Origin: a virus
DNA length: 32,786 nucleotides
Direction: 5' to 3' (one strand)
IMG/VR virus record: IMGVR_UViG_3300034082_001921
Location: 1 to 32,786 of that record
The position numbers were made by a program, and so were the translations under genes. The notes under the pieces were generated by a model. That model had not been told where the DNA came from. It worked only from the letters and a program-made list of their open reading frames with translations, and did not search any database. Below are positions 1-7,711 of this stretch, one piece after another. How positions within the stretch are numbered: the first letter of the stretch is position 1; every line of letters begins with the position of its first letter.

Positions 1-83
1 TTTTCAGGAACATCGCCCGCAACTTTGATCTTAAAGCTGTAAATTTTTTTGTTTTCGACGAGATATTCTTTAAAAGTTTTCAT
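1..83 (-). CDS. Unidentified late protein, 5' part only
   Basis: This is the first 27 codons of a minus-strand gene that runs off the left edge of the window. It begins MKTFKEYLVENKKIYSFKIK, a short Lys-rich start of the kind seen in small conserved proteins near the capsid genes of marine T4-like phages. The start at 83 is supported by a late-promoter octamer exactly five bases upstream (89-96), the same geometry as three other genes in this window. It follows the gp16-like gene, so a role in packaging or head assembly is possible. That is an inference from position only, and I do not recognise the protein with confidence. Confidence 0.7.
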   Translation of the reverse strand, partial: MKTFKEYLVENKKIYSFKIKVAGDVPE

Positions 84-88
84 ATGAG

Positions 89-96
89 TATTTATG
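89..96 (-). promoter_or_regulatory. T4-type late promoter octamer
   Basis: The minus strand reads CATAAATA, close to the T4 gp55 late-promoter consensus TATAAATA. It is followed by five bases and then the ATG at 83. It overlaps the stop codon of the gp16-like gene (92-94). In T4 the start point lies about six bases after the octamer, which would be the A of this ATG. Confidence 0.6.
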
Positions 97-562
97 CTTT
101 TCCGCTTAATTTTTTCAGCAGTTCGTTACGGTCTGTGATCACATAACCCTGCCCATTTATTACGTTGTTGGGATCTACCCCAGCATCGTTGTCTATTTTT
201 AGTTTTTTCAGCTGCAGATCCACAGCTTTGAGTTTCTTTTCTATCTTGTTGCTTTTGGCAGTGATAGCGTTGCCCATCATTGAGCTAGCTACTTCAAATA
301 TCCTACCCGAATATCTCACTTCTACATTCATGCCTAGATCCATGAGATCGTCATAGGCCTGTTCTGCTTTTTTGGCAAGATTATCTAGTTCTTGCTCATC
401 AAGATTTTCTAGTTCTTGTATATGTGGCAGTGTTTGCACGATCTTTTGCACTGCTTGATACTGATCATCGAGACTGTTGATTTCTTCATGCACAGGCGGT
501 GGTGGTGCTGCCGGTTCAGCTTGAGATTCTAAATCAAATAGTTCTTCTAATTTTTTCGTCAT
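92..562 (-). CDS. 16: Small terminase subunit gp16-like
   Basis: The protein has 156 residues. The small terminase of T4-like phages (164 residues in T4) assembles into rings that regulate the gp17 motor and recognise DNA for packaging. The sequence has an acidic Pro-rich N-terminus (residues 1-25), a helical segment, and a central motif around residues 73-125 with DLMDLGMNVE and a Lys/Leu-rich coiled stretch (KIEKKLKAVDLQLKKLKID). I associate this pattern with marine T4-like proteins annotated as gp16. The start overlaps the stop of the upstream methyltransferase gene by ATGA (559-562), so translation is probably coupled. The assignment rests on remembered family pattern and on gp4 lying nearby; the large terminase gp17 is not in the window. 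Confidence 0.7.
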   Translation of the reverse strand: MTKKLEELFDLESQAEPAAPPPPVHEEINSLDDQYQAVQKIVQTLPHIQELENLDEQELDNLAKKAEQAYDDLMDLGMNVEVRYSGRIFEVASSMMGNAITAKSNKIEKKLKAVDLQLKKLKIDNDAGVDPNNVINGQGYVITDRNELLKKLSGKA

Positions 563-1137
563 ATCATACTTATCTGTGTTTTAACCCAGTCTCTATATTC
601 TACAGTTTTAAATTCTATATCTTTATTCACATACCAGGTTTCAAAATGACATTCACCTGTCCAAGATTTTCTTCTTCTAGTAGCAAATACGTTATTTACT
701 GCAACTCTGTAGCCTTTACTATCTAAATATTCTTTTGCAGAATTACATGTTTCCAAAAATCCTTTTTCTTCTCGCCAATAATCGTCATGTTCAAAAGTAA
801 TACAGTCAAAAACAATACCCTGATCGATTACATTTTTGAGCACCTGCAATGTTAATTCTGGAGGATTAATGTCACAACTCAAATATCCCATTCGATCTTT
901 TAAATTATACTTATAATTAACTGCGTCTGTATAATAGCAAGAATTACTTCTGATATTGTTCCAATCTTCTTTAAAATCTGTATTAAGTTCTAAACTAATA
1001 CCAGTCCAACCCTGTTTTTCTAACAAAAAAGTATTATTCATTTTTATAGGATCTGCTGCACCAATCTCTACATATGATTTGTGATTACATATTTGAAGCG
1101 CAAAGATATCTTGACCAACCTGTGAATAATGCATCAT
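559..1137 (-). CDS. FkbM-family methyltransferase-like protein
   Basis: The 192-residue protein begins with the typical FkbM signature: SQVGQDIF (residues 5-12), then SYVEIGAADP near 21-30 as the glycine-rich SAM-binding strand, then NNTFLLEKQGWTGISLELN near 34-52. FkbM enzymes are class I SAM-dependent methyltransferases that O-methylate sugar or polyketide hydroxyls. The protein is shorter than most family members (around 230-280 residues) but keeps the whole SAM half. It sits between gp4 and gp16 with ATGA overlaps on both sides, so it is embedded in the virion operon rather than in the sugar island at 17.5-24.2 kb. A plausible substrate is a glycan made with that island, but the substrate cannot be read from sequence. 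Confidence 0.75.
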   Translation of the reverse strand: MMHYSQVGQDIFALQICNHKSYVEIGAADPIKMNNTFLLEKQGWTGISLELNTDFKEDWNNIRSNSCYYTDAVNYKYNLKDRMGYLSCDINPPELTLQVLKNVIDQGIVFDCITFEHDDYWREEKGFLETCNSAKEYLDSKGYRVAVNNVFATRRRKSWTGECHFETWYVNKDIEFKTVEYRDWVKTQISMI

Positions 1138-1574
1138 TTTCTTTTTGATCCTTGATGGAAAATATCACCTTCGTTGACTACCCTAAATCTTAGTCCCTGC
1201 TGCTTGCACCAAGCTGTAGCAGCCTCCCATTTGGCCATATTTTTGATATACTGTTCTTGATTGTATCTGCTTTTTCCTACCGATTCTCTTAGGGTTTGAC
1301 TCTGCGGTTTCACCTCAACGACTTCTGCATGCTTCTTGCCAGTTTTGTCTTTGTAGACCACAAAGAAATCAGGCACATATATTGTGTATTTGCCAGTCAA
1401 GGGATCTCTATACGGTATCTGTATGCTTTCGCTGGCCCAATTTTCTACACCTTGATGCTCATCCAACATGCGCATGAACACAAATTCCCATGAACTACGA
1501 GCCAATGGTGTTTTCTTGCCAACATACTTGGCAGGGTTTTTCATTTCAAATCGTCCCTGTGCGAATTTAGACAT
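1134..1574 (-). CDS. 4: Head-completion nuclease-like protein gp4 (gp50/65)
   Basis: The 146 residues match the T4 gp4/gp50 head-completion protein (about 150 residues) in length and motif order. There is a basic N-terminus with NPAKYVGKKTP, then a RSSWEFVFMRMLDEH helix (27-41), WASESIQIPYRDP (47-59), a PDFFVVY strand (69-75), EVVEVKP (84-90) and a C-terminal KWEAATAWCKQQGLRFRVV. The pattern of a PDF aspartate followed by E-x-K in VEVKP is that of PD-(D/E)xK nucleases of the TnsA-like type. In T4 the protein completes filled heads before tail joining and is thought to act on the DNA end. Its ATG overlaps the upstream stop by one base and its stop overlaps the FkbM start (ATGA). Confidence 0.85.
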   Translation of the reverse strand: MSKFAQGRFEMKNPAKYVGKKTPLARSSWEFVFMRMLDEHQGVENWASESIQIPYRDPLTGKYTIYVPDFFVVYKDKTGKKHAEVVEVKPQSQTLRESVGKSRYNQEQYIKNMAKWEAATAWCKQQGLRFRVVNEGDIFHQGSKRK

Positions 1575-1939
1575 TAGGCAGCGATATTTCTAGTCTTATT
1601 GGTATTGACGTTTTGAGTTCTATATCCCAATATAGATGTAGGCACGCGATTGTTGTTGAGTATTTCTGCAACTATCTGGCTCAGTGAAACTCCTGGAAAA
1701 TTCTTTAGTGTATCTAAGATTTGAAAAATAGGTGTGTTGTCGAGCTTGGCCTGTCTTAGTACCACTGCTGCAGAAGTTGAGGCAGCATCGAGATCAAATC
1801 CAGCCTGTTGGAAAAAGCTCACAGCAGCGGCGACATCGTTGGAGGGAAACTCTAGAGCAGATTCGCCATAGTTTTCAAAATATAGTTTGGTCGCTGCTGC
1901 GCTGTCTTCAATAGGTTGTGCTGGTAAATTAGTAGCCAT
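1574..1939 (-). CDS. Conserved marine-myovirus small structural-type protein
   Basis: The protein has 121 residues, is alanine-rich in its first half, and shows no cysteine, signal peptide or membrane segment. Its C-terminal third (EILNNNRVPTSILGYRT, ending in KTRNIAA) resembles a small conserved protein found next to tail-tube and head-completion genes in marine T4-like phages; I know no assigned function for it. It lies two bases after the second tail-tube-like gene and is immediately followed by gp4, so a tail or neck accessory role is likely. That role is inferred from context. Confidence 0.65.
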   Translation of the reverse strand: MATNLPAQPIEDSAAATKLYFENYGESALEFPSNDVAAAVSFFQQAGFDLDAASTSAAVVLRQAKLDNTPIFQILDTLKNFPGVSLSQIVAEILNNNRVPTSILGYRTQNVNTNKTRNIAA

Positions 1940-1941
1940 GA

Positions 1942-3030
1942 TTAATTACCTGTGATATTGCGTTGTCTAGCGTTGGTTGTGGATTCTGTAGTAGCACTTT
2001 TAGGAAACACTGTTCCGACAACTCCGCTGACTTTATCAATTGCTGTTGAAATATTTCCTGGGTTACTTAATATGTTAATGGCTTCGCTGGCTAATTGCTC
2101 TTTGCTGAGACTTTTGAAATTTTTGTAGGTGTTAAAAGTCTTGGCCAAGGTGCCTATAAAACCTCCGGGTGTATCAAACGCTGCTCCGTTACCAATACTG
2201 CCAAAAATCTGATCAAGGCCATCTAGTACACCACCCTCTCCTGTGAGTGTAGAAACACCACCTCCTGCCACACTCAGTGGACTTGGAACAGTGTCATAGT
2301 GCAAGGTTGCAAATCCTTTAGGTGTTCCCACAGATACATTGCCTGTGCTGTATCGCACAGCTTCGTATTCTAGAGTCATTTGACTTTCGTTGAATTCACC
2401 AGCTGAATAATCCATGCCGCCATGGCTCCATGATTTAATTCGAGGATTTACTAATGTGTAACCAACAAATCTTCTACGACTCATGGTATAGATAGTTACA
2501 GATTTAAAAAAATCCACGCTCTTGTCATTGTCTAGGCCATATCGAAAATTGTCTTTGTTAGTACCAGTGGGTCTATAATGATTGGATTCGTAGGCAGCGT
2601 TGGGATTATGCCTATCGCCGATGTAGTAGCCATAATACAAGGCCCACATGGCACTGATAACATTATTGCTGTCATCGTGCATGTTGATGTTTACTGGATC
2701 ATAGTTTATCTGCTTGTATACGAGTTTTTTACGATTGTATTGATTCATTACTACCGAATCAAAATTAAATTTAGGAAGATCAGCACTCTTGACTAATAGG
2801 CCTGCTTCGTTCTTGTGTTTGGCACTGAATGGTGACATGCCTCGCACTGAATTATCCATTTCAAAATACACGTAAAACAGAAATTTGGTCTTTGGACTGA
2901 GCCGTAGCCCGTTGTCAACGAACAATCTAGTGGCGTGACGATAATCACTCATCTGACCTTTAGGTTTGGTCACACCCTCAATCAAGCCAGAACCGAACTC
3001 TGATAGGTATCTTGTGAATTTATTTGCCAT
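1942..3030 (-). CDS. Second tail-tube-fold protein (gp19/gp54-like)
   Basis: The 362-residue protein shares the gp19-type pattern seen in the next gene upstream. It has strands around KSADLPKFNFDSVVMNQYNR (residues 80-100), LVYKQINYDPVNINMHDD (103-120), and a long middle strand SWSHGGMDYSAGEFNESQMT followed by LEYEAVRY near 200-230. This is the fold used by tube proteins and by the tube initiator/cap proteins gp54 and gp48. The first 40 residues and the Ser/Gly/Thr-rich tail after about 245 are extra. It starts a new transcription unit: a terminator lies upstream (3048-3074) and a late octamer sits five bases before the ATG. Candidate roles are baseplate tube initiator, tube cap or minor tube protein. 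I cannot choose between them. Confidence 0.7.
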   Translation of the reverse strand: MANKFTRYLSEFGSGLIEGVTKPKGQMSDYRHATRLFVDNGLRLSPKTKFLFYVYFEMDNSVRGMSPFSAKHKNEAGLLVKSADLPKFNFDSVVMNQYNRKKLVYKQINYDPVNINMHDDSNNVISAMWALYYGYYIGDRHNPNAAYESNHYRPTGTNKDNFRYGLDNDKSVDFFKSVTIYTMSRRRFVGYTLVNPRIKSWSHGGMDYSAGEFNESQMTLEYEAVRYSTGNVSVGTPKGFATLHYDTVPSPLSVAGGGVSTLTGEGGVLDGLDQIFGSIGNGAAFDTPGGFIGTLAKTFNTYKNFKSLSKEQLASEAINILSNPGNISTAIDKVSGVVGTVFPKSATTESTTNARQRNITGN

Positions 3031-3035
3031 ACAAA

Positions 3036-3043
3036 TATTTATG
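3036..3043 (-). promoter_or_regulatory. T4-type late promoter octamer
   Basis: CATAAATA on the minus strand, then five bases and the ATG at 3030. It lies just after the terminator at 3048-3074, so transcription apparently ends after gp19 and restarts here. No Shine-Dalgarno sequence fits between octamer and ATG. Confidence 0.65.
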
Positions 3044-3047
3044 CCAC

Positions 3048-3074
3048 AAAAAAAGCCCGATTTTTAGTCGGGCT
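3048..3074 (-). terminator. Rho-independent terminator after gp19
   Basis: The minus strand reads a seven-base stem AGCCCGA, a seven-base loop, the complementary TCGGGCT, then a run of seven T. It lies 16 bases after the gp19 stop and directly before the late octamer of the next gene, so it separates gp18-gp19 from the downstream unit. This is a textbook intrinsic terminator, one of only two strong hairpins I noticed in the window. Confidence 0.85.
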
Positions 3075-3090
3075 ATTTTGAAGATTATGA

Positions 3091-3741
3091 TTAACCTTGT
3101 GCTGTAGAAGCGCCTGTAGTTGCTGCGCCAATAGTTCTGCCAACTGCTGCGCCAATGCCGCCTATTGGGCTCACTGCTGCTGCACCTGCTGCGAACTGTG
3201 ATAGGTTGTCATAGACAATAGACAGAGCAACAGTCATATGCTCATTGGTGCTGTAGTTTGCATCACCATAGTCTGCATTTTGAATGAAGCATCCATATAG
3301 TTCAAATGTTTCTAAAGTGCTTGGTACTAGCAATCCGTTACCGCCGTCAAGAACTTCTATACGTGTGGTAAATTTGTAGTCAATGCCTGAACGTGCTGAC
3401 GCCTGTTCCATGAAATCGAACTGCTTCTGGATTTGTTGCCCTACCATTTTCTGAACTTGACCACTAGCATCATCACGCAGTGTTAGAGTCACTGGTTCTA
3501 GACTGTGTCGACCAGCAAGTTTGACCTTGCTGTTGTATACGTCCAGAGCCATTTCTTCAAATGATACTTTTGGTCTTGTAACGTCCTGCACCTGTTTAGT
3601 AAGTTCAGTGGCTGCGGTAACTCCAAATCCCAACAGTGTAACTCTAAAGCGATATTTTAATTTTGGCATCAACAGCACTTGAGTGCTGCCAGCTGCGTTG
3701 GTAGTTGGAATACCAATGTTGTTAAGCGATGTAATTGCCAT
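3091..3741 (-). CDS. 19: Tail tube protein gp19
   Basis: The protein has 216 residues (T4 gp19 has 163). Stacked hexamers of gp19 form the inner tail tube. Conserved features include PKLKYRFRVTLLGF (residues 26-39), the DVTRPKVSFEEMALDVYNSKVK segment near 52-73, LEPVTLTLRDD around 81-91, and IEVLDGG followed by ETFELYGCFIQNADYG near 127-160. The last 35 residues are an Ala/Gly-rich extension. The gene lies two bases after the sheath gene, the same gp18-gp19 order as T4, and its ribosome-binding site AGGAG lies inside the end of gp18. It is followed by an intrinsic terminator. The paralogous tube-like protein encoded next may form an end of the same tube. Confidence 0.88.
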   Translation of the reverse strand: MAITSLNNIGIPTTNAAGSTQVLLMPKLKYRFRVTLLGFGVTAATELTKQVQDVTRPKVSFEEMALDVYNSKVKLAGRHSLEPVTLTLRDDASGQVQKMVGQQIQKQFDFMEQASARSGIDYKFTTRIEVLDGGNGLLVPSTLETFELYGCFIQNADYGDANYSTNEHMTVALSIVYDNLSQFAAGAAAVSPIGGIGAAVGRTIGAATTGASTAQG

Positions 3742-3743
3742 TT

Positions 3744-6700
3744 TTAAATTTCTCCTGTGTTCTTGATACGCAATGGAATGTAAATGAACTCAATGGCTTT
3801 CACTGGCTCTATAGCGATATCAACATAAAGTTCGTTGCGATCGATACGAGACGGAGTGTTGTTGCTTTCATCACACACAACCGCAAAGTCGTAGATTGCT
3901 CTCAAGCCTACCAATTCCAACAATAGGCTTTCTGCCGCTTGTTTGATTTCATCTCTGGTAATCTTGTCGTTGGGTTCAAACAAATATGGACGAGCCAATT
4001 TGTTCAACTGGCTACGTAGATATACTACCAAACGTGCTACGTTGATACGATCTAGTGCTGATGCATTTCTTGCACGAGTCTTTTGACCGTAGGCTACAAG
4101 TCCCACTCCGTTGAAGAATGGAATTGGATTAACCTTTAGTTCATATAGTGTATCACGTTGACCTTCGTTGAGTGCTACAGTTTGGAACTCGCCTGTGGCT
4201 GCATCAATATAGCCCACTGCTGTGGCATTAGTAATACCACCACGACGTGTGCCTGCTGGTGCAAACCATGGGAAACTGACATTATCGCTGAGTGCGATAG
4301 TTTTCAGCATCATATGACTTGCTGGAACCACTGCATTAGAACCACTTAGGTCAGTGGTAAATCCATTTGGATAGTATGTAGCCAAATATTCATCATAGGT
4401 CACAATACCGTCATCGCCGTTGTCTGTGACCAATTCTGCATTAGTTCCCCAGTTGTTTAATGATGTAGCATCTGCAGGTAATCTCAATGGAGTATCACCT
4501 ATGACAAATGCAGTGATACCTCTATCAATGTTGAGATTAACTAGATTGCTCATTGTTTCTGGATAACCTGGGCAAGCTATGATGTTGAAGTTTCTTCTTT
4601 CTTCATCACGGATTTCTTGGCTTGTATCAATCACTGACTTCAAAGCCTGTGTAACTACCTTGCGTTGTGCTTTGCGACCAAAACTGCCTGACCCGTCTTC
4701 GTTGTTGCCTGAAGCGGTGACCCAACGATCTGGGAAGTATCCGTCCATGCTTAGACCTGCACCGCTGACAAATGCATTACCTGCCAGTGTAGCTGTGCTG
4801 GTTCTTGGGTTGTCGCCAGCTGTGTCAATGTAGTTGTTGCTGTATTTCTTGACATTACCACCACTGCGTCTTAGATTCCACAGCAGCATGCCTTTGGGAT
4901 ATAGTGCTGGATCTGGAGCATCTGGGTCCAAGAAATTATGTGTTACTAAATCTTCTATAGTTGCTTGTGCTGAGCTTGTACCGGTAGTGTTCCAACGAGC
5001 ATCTGCAAACAACACACCTTCTTCTGTGGTTTGATCTGTCTTGTCCACTAATTCCCAACGCAGAGTTACATCGCCGATGTCGCTTAAATTGCTGTTGTAT
5101 CTATAAATTGTTGGGAAGTTTTCCAAATCTGCTGTGCTGATCCATAAGTCGCCTGATACAGTTACTCCAGCCACATATGGATTGCTGGCAGCTACTATTG
5201 GTAGGTAACCAGTTCTTAAAGTAGTGGTAGCAGCTTCATAGTAGGGTGATGTTGCGTGTCTGTAGCCCACAAAAGTATTACCGTTGTGAACCATGATGTC
5301 AACATCAGCAAAGTTTGGATTATACCACAGTTGTTGATCTCCAGGTTCGTTCAATGGAGCATCTGGGGTGGCTGCGAATCTTGGATCTGATGCAGCCAAT
5401 GGTTGATAACCTGAAGCTAGATAGTCTTGTGCAGCACCTGCAGCAAGATCTTCTGCTCCCACTGCTCCACTTCCCAATGAGATATTGTAGAAGTTTTCTG
5501 TGCCTGATCTAGTCTTGAGATTGTAGGCTGTGAACAGAGTTGACAAAGGAGTACCTGTGCCGTCGGTGAGTCTAAAATCACCGCCATCGTTGTGTGTAAT
5601 AACCAGTCTGCTCTGTGTTGGTGTAACAGCTACTACAGATGCTTCAATGTTTGTGAATCCAGCTGCATTAATAGCAGCGGCAAACTTGTCTGCATCGCTG
5701 TTGTCGCCTGTAGGCGCATTTGCTGGAACATTTGTTGATGCTAGAGAAATAGTCTTAGCAGTATCTAGAGCCAACTGACCTACTATGCTTTCGGCAAGTG
5801 TAAACTCTGTTGTAGCACCGGCAGTAAATGTACCGCTCTTGATAATATTGCTGGTTACACTAGTGCCCTGACCGATACCAATGTGTCTATACCATACACG
5901 GAATTCAGCTGTGTTTGGTGTAGTGTCAAATCCACTGTTTTCCTGTGCATTGCTCTGCACAAACAATGTGTCTGCTGAAATATTGGCGCCGCCGCCGCTG
6001 CGATCTAGATAAAATAGTGCTGCGTTTGTGGAAGCATAAATTGGTGCCTCTGATGCCACCCATGACTGTGTAGCAGAACTCCATTGCTTGGCTCTCCAAC
6101 GAGCGCCACGATTTGGTTCTGTGGTTTTAATCCACACAGATCCAGTAGCAACGCCTTCCACTGTAGTTACGTTGTCAGTGCGTTTGAAAGCAGGAATATC
6201 TGTGTGAGGTGTTTGTTGCAGTCTTGGACTGATGTATTCACCTGTAGTAATACCGATAGCAGCCCATGATGCTGTGCCGTTGTCTAGCTTGATGTTACCA
6301 TCTGGGCCAGTAGAATCGCCTGTTCCGCTGCCTATTGATCTACCATCTGAATAAATGTAGAGTCTGTTAGATAATACTTTTGCAGTTACACCTGTGATAG
6401 CTGCCGAATTAATATTATCTCTAATTGTGTTTAATGATCCTGCAGCAATTGAAGTGCTGTTTACAAACAAGGTTCCGCTGAGTGCAGCACCAGTGTATGT
6501 ATTACTTACTGCTAATGGCCAGCTGGCTTTCCACTCATTAGACCCTACCAATACCCATTCGCCAGCATCAACTGCTGTGCCACCACCTGCTACGCCACCG
6601 TTGCCTGATGACTTGTAATAGATTCTTGCTAGATCTTCTGCTGTGCCGTAGGCACCGTCACCTTCTACTGTTTGAAATACCACTGCGTAGTCGCCGATTT

Positions 6701-7268
6701 GACCCACTGCAGCCTTAGGAGCATTGTTTTCAATCTTGGCCGGAAAATCTGCATCTGTTAGCACCAACGGTACTTTGTTGGTAAATTTCTGTCCGCCTGC
6801 CGTTGATCCTGCGGCACTGTTCCACTCTTGGATACCCCAAGTTGTGGCCTGGGTGTCAATCCACCATTTGCCGTTTACAGGGTTCGCTCCCGGGGCATCT
6901 ACTTCTGCTGCGAGTTGGTCTAGATCTACATCAGCTCGAACAATAAATGCCGCGTTGCTTACACCTAATAAACTGTAGGCTGCTAATAGTCCATATTCGT
7001 TGCGCTCTGAACCATGGATAGGAGTTGAACTCGCTGTCTGTTCAAAGAACGGAATTCCAAACAGATCTGTGAGATCTCGTTGACTCGTAATTTTAAATGC
7101 TTTGCCAGCATTTGCTTTGGTTGTTGCTGAAGCTGTGTTTGTACCAGCTCCGTTTGTTTTATCTTGGGCTGTAGCTACGACAATAAGAGGGACCGTACCA
7201 GGTTCTGCTGGTGTATAAAAACTCTCGTCGATTACCGTAACTTGTACGCCTGGTGATGTTAGTGCCAT
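3744..7268 (-). CDS. 18: Tail sheath protein gp18, greatly enlarged
   Basis: The protein has 1174 residues against 659 in T4 gp18. The N-terminus MALTSPGVQVTVIDESFYTP and the C-terminal core from about residue 840 are typical sheath. The core includes NFNIIACPGYPETMSNLVN near 890-910, GYIDAATGEFQTVALNEGQR, and FEPNDKITRDEIKQAAESLL near 1100. It ends in KNTGEI. Between them, roughly residues 110-830, lies a Thr/Ser/Ala-rich insertion with repeated Trp-bearing beta modules (for example GKWWIDTQ, GEWVLVG, GDQQLWYNP), presumably domains on the outer surface of the contractile sheath. It starts with a good site (CCAGGAGAAT) and has a late-type octamer 33 bases upstream. gp19 follows directly. Confidence 0.93.
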   Translation of the reverse strand: MALTSPGVQVTVIDESFYTPAEPGTVPLIVVATAQDKTNGAGTNTASATTKANAGKAFKITSQRDLTDLFGIPFFEQTASSTPIHGSERNEYGLLAAYSLLGVSNAAFIVRADVDLDQLAAEVDAPGANPVNGKWWIDTQATTWGIQEWNSAAGSTAGGQKFTNKVPLVLTDADFPAKIENNAPKAAVGQIGDYAVVFQTVEGDGAYGTAEDLARIYYKSSGNGGVAGGGTAVDAGEWVLVGSNEWKASWPLAVSNTYTGAALSGTLFVNSTSIAAGSLNTIRDNINSAAITGVTAKVLSNRLYIYSDGRSIGSGTGDSTGPDGNIKLDNGTASWAAIGITTGEYISPRLQQTPHTDIPAFKRTDNVTTVEGVATGSVWIKTTEPNRGARWRAKQWSSATQSWVASEAPIYASTNAALFYLDRSGGGANISADTLFVQSNAQENSGFDTTPNTAEFRVWYRHIGIGQGTSVTSNIIKSGTFTAGATTEFTLAESIVGQLALDTAKTISLASTNVPANAPTGDNSDADKFAAAINAAGFTNIEASVVAVTPTQSRLVITHNDGGDFRLTDGTGTPLSTLFTAYNLKTRSGTENFYNISLGSGAVGAEDLAAGAAQDYLASGYQPLAASDPRFAATPDAPLNEPGDQQLWYNPNFADVDIMVHNGNTFVGYRHATSPYYEAATTTLRTGYLPIVAASNPYVAGVTVSGDLWISTADLENFPTIYRYNSNLSDIGDVTLRWELVDKTDQTTEEGVLFADARWNTTGTSSAQATIEDLVTHNFLDPDAPDPALYPKGMLLWNLRRSGGNVKKYSNNYIDTAGDNPRTSTATLAGNAFVSGAGLSMDGYFPDRWVTASGNNEDGSGSFGRKAQRKVVTQALKSVIDTSQEIRDEERRNFNIIACPGYPETMSNLVNLNIDRGITAFVIGDTPLRLPADATSLNNWGTNAELVTDNGDDGIVTYDEYLATYYPNGFTTDLSGSNAVVPASHMMLKTIALSDNVSFPWFAPAGTRRGGITNATAVGYIDAATGEFQTVALNEGQRDTLYELKVNPIPFFNGVGLVAYGQKTRARNASALDRINVARLVVYLRSQLNKLARPYLFEPNDKITRDEIKQAAESLLLELVGLRAIYDFAVVCDESNNTPSRIDRNELYVDIAIEPVKAIEFIYIPLRIKNTGEI

Positions 7269-7301
7269 ATCGCCTATTCTCCTGGTAATAGTTGCTCATA
7301 A

Positions 7302-7309
7302 TATTTAGC
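7302..7309 (-). promoter_or_regulatory. Late-type promoter octamer upstream of gp18
   Basis: GCTAAATA on the minus strand, 33 bases before the gp18 ATG. The leader contains a strong CCAGGAGAAT ribosome-binding site, unlike the leaderless-looking promoters elsewhere. The first base pair differs from the T4 consensus, so this is weaker evidence than the ATAAATA sites. Confidence 0.5.
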
Positions 7310-7360
7310 ATTCTATTCCAAAAACAGCAAGTTAGGCGCCGAACAAAAGGGGTCTAAAAG

Positions 7361-7368
7361 GGTAAATA
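7361..7368 (+). promoter_or_regulatory. Late-type promoter octamer for the HNH-like gene
   Basis: GGTAAATA on the plus strand, followed by four bases and the ATG at 7373. Together with the octamer at 7302-7309 it makes the 104-base gap between gp18 and this gene a divergent promoter region. Confidence 0.45.
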
Positions 7369-7372
7369 TCAA

Positions 7373-7711
7373 ATGCGACCACTATGCAAGGCCTGCGCAC
7401 AGCGACCTAGAGCCATTAATTACTACAAAGACACTCGTGCCTATTACAGAACACTGTGTGAAATCTGTCTAGCACACGGTGCAGGTGAGCATGTTCCTCG
7501 TTGGCAACGTGCCGGATACAAACCCAAGTCCGTTTGTGAAAAATGTGGGTGTCGATCTCAACACCCCGAGGTATTTCGAGTGTTCCATGTAGATGAAAAT
7601 CTCAACAACTGCAGACCCTCAAATCTCAAAACTGTGTGCTTGAACTGTGCTGCTATCTTAGGCAAAGAGGGTATAACTTGGAGGCAAGGCGATCTTATTG
7701 CTGACTACTAG
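7373..7711 (+). CDS. HNH-like zinc-binding protein
   Basis: The protein has 112 residues with four CxxC pairs: Cys5/8, Cys29/32, Cys55/58 and Cys89/92, enough for two zinc sites. The second half has an HNH-like layout: CEKC, then VFHVDENLNN, then NLKTVCLNC. His72 stands where the general-base His of HNH nucleases falls, but the His that usually follows the last CxxC is replaced by Ala. Similar small proteins are common in marine T4-like phages and are annotated as HNH endonuclease or hypothetical. It is the only plus-strand gene in the first 9 kb, with its own late-type promoter, and its last 54 bases overlap the dNMP kinase gene tail to tail. It could be a free-standing nuclease or a structural zinc protein. 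Confidence 0.75.
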   Translation: MRPLCKACAQRPRAINYYKDTRAYYRTLCEICLAHGAGEHVPRWQRAGYKPKSVCEKCGCRSQHPEVFRVFHVDENLNNCRPSNLKTVCLNCAAILGKEGITWRQGDLIADY

